Assembly (NCBI GenBank): GCA_043768625.1
Contig: JAYVKG010000010.1
Span: 1 to 7,474 of the forward strand
Origin: UKL13-2 sp043768625
GTDB lineage: Bacteria > Pseudomonadota > Gammaproteobacteria > Burkholderiales > Usitatibacteraceae
Reading direction: 5' to 3'
DNA length: 7,474 nt
In this document: piece after piece, positions 5,723 through 7,474 of the stretch
Layout: each line of letters opens with the position of its first letter
How positions within the stretch are numbered: the first letter of the stretch is position 1
Notes under the pieces: model-generated
Told to the model about the DNA's origin: nothing
The model's input: the letters and a program-made list of their open reading frames with translations, nothing else
Databases searched by the model: none
Program-made: the position numbers and the translations under genes

Positions 5723-6591
5723 CGATTGCGCTGCGCTTCCACCAGCGCGGTGAATAATTTGGATTCGGTGCGGATCACTTCCAGGTTGGTTCGCTCGGCA
5801 GCCGGTACGTCGGCAGCAATACGCATCGATTTGATCGGGACGCGCTGCGCGGCATTTTCATAGAAACCCATCGATCCATTGCCGCGCGGCAACACCGACA
5901 AAAGTGCCATGCCCTGCAACACACGCCCCACCAGCGTGATATTGCGATCAAGATGACGCGGCGCGTGACCGCTGACCACATACATCTCCGCACCGCTGCC
6001 GCTGTTGTCATCGTTGTCGCGGCCCGCGCCGATCATGCCGTAGCAATGGGTGAGCCAGGTCTGCCTGGTTTTCCGATTGCGGCCGACGGGAAAGCCGTTT
6101 GAAAAACCAACTTCTGGCGCGTAGCCATCGATGTCCGGCAGCCGGGTGAAGGCAAGTTTGCCATCGATCAAACGTGTGTATTCGGGACGGAGGCTTTTTT
6201 TGCCTTGCTTCATCACGCGGACTTTGCCGGGCTCGGCATTTTCCGCCTCAGGGTCGCCCCATTGCACGACGTAATTATCCTGCGATCGCAGAATGCTTAG
6301 GCCATCAAAATAGCCTTCGCGCACCAATGCGCGGATGTTGGTGACATGCCCGGGCGCGTAGGCGGCATTAAGTTCGATCACGACGCGCCCGGTGGGCAGA
6401 TCCATGTAGAGCGTACTGTCGGGGTCGGGCGTGCGCCAGTCGTCAGGCTTGGCCGTGGCCAGCAGTTCCGTATACGAGGGTCGCGATTGGGGCGGTGGGG
6501 CCGCTGATTTCGCCACCGTTGCGGCGGTGGTGAACGCTGCGAAAATTAGGCTTGCAAGCAAGCCCTGGCGAACTGGACCGGTGATAGGCAT
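5638..6591 (-). CDS. Exported cyclophilin-type peptidylprolyl isomerase, atypical active site
   Basis: A 317-aa protein. The start at ATG 6591 is favoured by AGGGAG 5 nt upstream, and it gives a proper signal peptide: MPITGPVRQG followed by a hydrophobic core (about 10-26) and AKSA|APPP as a likely cleavage region, so the protein acts in the periplasm or is a secreted chaperone. The cyclophilin domain starts near residue 60 (LYMDLPTGRVVIELN) and runs to about 260, with VVQWGDP (108-114) matching the family QGGDP and LDRNITLVGRV (214-224) matching LDGKHVVFGKV. By hand alignment to human cyclophilin A, the catalytic Arg is kept (Arg102), but the Gln, Trp and His positions of the active site are Glu202, His213 and Ile218. 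A roughly 60-residue insertion (about 120-185) precedes GMIGAGRDNDDNSGSG. Cyclophilins isomerise Xaa-Pro bonds; here activity may be low and a binding role is possible. It is probably transcribed alone. Confidence 0.85.
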   Translation of the reverse strand: MPITGPVRQGLLASLIFAAFTTAATVAKSAAPPPQSRPSYTELLATAKPDDWRTPDPDSTLYMDLPTGRVVIELNAAYAPGHVTNIRALVREGYFDGLSILRSQDNYVVQWGDPEAENAEPGKVRVMKQGKKSLRPEYTRLIDGKLAFTRLPDIDGYAPEVGFSNGFPVGRNRKTRQTWLTHCYGMIGAGRDNDDNSGSGAEMYVVSGHAPRHLDRNITLVGRVLQGMALLSVLPRGNGSMGFYENAAQRVPIKSMRIAADVPAAERTNLEVIRTESKLFTALVEAQRNRGGTWYKVPAGHIELCNVPIAVRPAAAR

Positions 6592-6632
6592 GGCTTCTCC
6601 CTGGGTAAATAACGTTACCGCATCGAGCAGGC

Positions 6633-6660
6633 ATTCTACTGGTCGGCGCCGCCATACCAA
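6633..6660 (-). promoter_or_regulatory. Candidate sigma-70 promoter for the isomerase gene
   Basis: On the minus strand TTGGTA (6655-6660) and TAGAAT (6633-6638) are separated by 16 bp, matching the -35 and -10 consensus at 4 and 5 of 6 positions. Transcription would start near 6626, giving a leader of about 35 nt. That leader contains an inverted repeat, GGTAA (6604-6608) and TTACC (6615-6619), just upstream of the ribosome binding site. Confidence 0.4.
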
Positions 6661-6760
6661 GCACGCACTGGTGGTCAACCGCATACTTTTTGCAAATCAA
6701 GCCCCGCTACACCACGTCGCGTTGAACGCCGGCGCCGCGTGCGCCAGCGCGATATAGGAA

Positions 6761-6824
6761 GCAAACTTGTTAGTTTGCAGGTAGCAAACTTGTTAGTTTG
6801 CAGGTAGCAAACTTGTTAGCTTGC
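6761..6824. repeat. Tandem array of 23-bp units, each an 18-bp hairpin palindrome
   Basis: Two perfect 23-bp units (6761-6783, 6784-6806) and a partial third (6807-6824) stand head to tail. Each unit is the palindrome GCAAACTTGTTAGTTTGC (7-bp stem, TGTT loop) plus the spacer AGGTA. The third palindrome has one change (C at 6820). In a minus-strand transcript this gives a G-U wobble and keeps the stem; in a plus-strand transcript it gives an A-C mismatch. The array is AT-rich against its surroundings. It lies between the 125-aa gene's stop and the isomerase promoter. No T tract follows, so these are not standard terminators. Confidence 0.85.
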
Positions 6825-6838
6825 CCGGTCGCATTCGA

Positions 6839-6868
6839 TGTTGAGGGCGGCTGCGGCCGCTCTCAACA
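6839..6868. terminator. Strong 13-bp hairpin just past the stop of the 125-aa gene
   Basis: Positions 6839-6851 pair with 6856-6868 around a TGCG loop: 13 bp with a single G-T at 6846/6861. It begins 4 bp beyond the stop codon of the minus-strand membrane-protein gene, a position expected of a terminator or an mRNA-stabilising 3' hairpin. No T run follows on the minus strand, so a rho-independent role is uncertain. With the tandem repeats 15 bp farther on, four hairpins sit in a row. Confidence 0.5.
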
Positions 6869-6872
6869 CAAG

Positions 6873-7250
6873 TTACGCAGCTGCTACCGCTTTGCGCTGA
6901 AACAATTTCACCAGGCCATACACCGCCAACACGGGGATCGCCAGAAAAATTGCCAGCGGTGTCATTGCCAGCAACATCGCGAGCACCGCGATGACGGCGG
7001 CGAACAGCAGAACGACGAACGTCAACAGCGCCGCGCCCGCGCAGACCGCCGCCACGATGATGGCGACCAGCACCAGTACCGGTATGGCTATGGCCCAGCA
7101 CAGCGCGGAGTCCGACAGTTCGTGATCGAACAACTGCAGCGCGCCATCCATTGCGCCATCGGCATGCGCGGCAGCAAGTCCCATCGCTACCGCGGCAATA
7201 ATCAGCGCGACCGCCAGCGCCAGGAGTAGTGGGCGTGAAATTTTATTCAT
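6873..7250 (-). CDS. Small multi-spanning inner-membrane protein of unknown function
   Basis: A 125-aa protein beginning MNKISRPLLLAL. The ATG at 7250 is preceded by GGGGA at 7 nt spacing, which favours it over longer readings of the frame. An N-terminal hydrophobic stretch (about 7-28) ending AAAHA could be a signal peptide or a first membrane helix. A short acidic loop follows (DGAMDGALQLFDHELSDS, 31-48), then three nearly continuous hydrophobic segments (about 51-72, 74-96 and 98-117) and a basic end (KLFQRK). I recognise no domain and propose no function. The layout suggests two to four membrane passes with the acidic loop in the periplasm. It stands alone, followed by the strong hairpin and repeat array. 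The frame, ribosome binding site and composition make it a credible gene. Confidence 0.7.
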   Translation of the reverse strand: MNKISRPLLLALAVALIIAAVAMGLAAAHADGAMDGALQLFDHELSDSALCWAIAIPVLVLVAIIVAAVCAGAALLTFVVLLFAAVIAVLAMLLAMTPLAIFLAIPVLAVYGLVKLFQRKAVAAA

Positions 7251-7474
7251 GTGAGAGTCCCCGGAAGAATTGATTGACGATGAACGCAGTTTGCCGCGTG
7301 CCAACGTTCCCCTCAACGGGTTGCGGATGGATTGCAGAATTTACCGTCCCAAAGCGCGTATCCATGGCCGGTCTGCGCAGAACAAATCACCATGGCAGTG
7401 GAATTTCCTGCGCACGCTGCCGGAAAATGCGCGGTGCACAACGTATGACGAGAAAGCGTCAGCTACGCAATTGC
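7251..7474. other. Right-hand region without a confident gene; two doubtful minus-strand mini-ORFs
   Basis: This holds the 5' region of the 125-aa gene. One small minus-strand frame ends at a TGA at 7313-7315. It could start at ATG 7393 (26 aa) or TTG 7441 (42 aa) and ends VICSAQTGHGYALWDGKFCN plus six residues. Another, ATG 7365 to TAA 7243, encodes 40 aa and its last codons overlap the ATG of the 125-aa gene (ATGAATAA). Neither has a clear ribosome binding site. No convincing promoter was found. On the plus strand, an open frame from ATG 7445 runs off the edge but is too short to judge. Confidence 0.25.

Noticed and set aside
6592..6684. Longer isomerase N-terminus from 6684
   Set aside because: ATG 6591 has a strong AGGGAG site and starts a proper signal peptide; the extension would bury it.
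6731..6745. GGCGC/GCGCC inverted repeat as a terminator
   Set aside because: Short GC-rich stem with no T run; expected by chance in this composition.
6761..6824. CRISPR array
   Set aside because: Spacers are a constant 5 bp and identical, so this is a simple tandem repeat with no unique spacers and no cas genes nearby.

Overview
The window is GC-rich (high fifties percent by eye) chromosomal DNA of a Gram-negative bacterium, most likely a gamma- or betaproteobacterium. The best pointers are a clear YaeQ protein, the small basic protein encoded with it, proteobacterial-type VapBC sequences and a Sec-exported cyclophilin. Plasmid, phage and insertion-sequence genes, tRNA, rRNA and CRISPR were not seen.

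Layout, left to right: (1) the first 19 codons of a PIN-domain (VapC-like) gene leaving the window on the minus strand; (2) a divergent plus-strand pair, a 91-aa probable ribbon-helix-helix protein followed 3 bp later by yaeQ; (3) a minus-strand vapBC toxin-antitoxin locus that looks dead, with a frameshift in vapC, a lysine in place of a catalytic glutamate, and no ATG at the place where vapB should start; (4) a minus-strand ABC exporter half-transporter whose 3' end is very G-rich and holds a G-quadruplex motif; (5) about 365 bp with no confident gene; (6) a rho-independent terminator and the amino-acid permease (APC superfamily, CAT-like) it ends; (7) a secreted cyclophilin-type peptidylprolyl isomerase; (8) a 281-bp intergenic region with three tandem hairpin-forming repeats and one strong hairpin; (9) a 125-aa multi-spanning membrane protein of unknown function; (10) a right-hand 224 bp with only small, doubtful ORFs.

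Apart from the 91-aa/yaeQ pair and vapBC, the genes look like single transcription units, and no shared pathway links the exporter, permease, isomerase and membrane protein. I found no convincing new multi-gene system. The observations most worth checking are the decayed vapBC locus (three independent lesions), the tandem palindromic repeat array between the membrane protein and the isomerase, and the G-quadruplex motif in the exporter's last codons.
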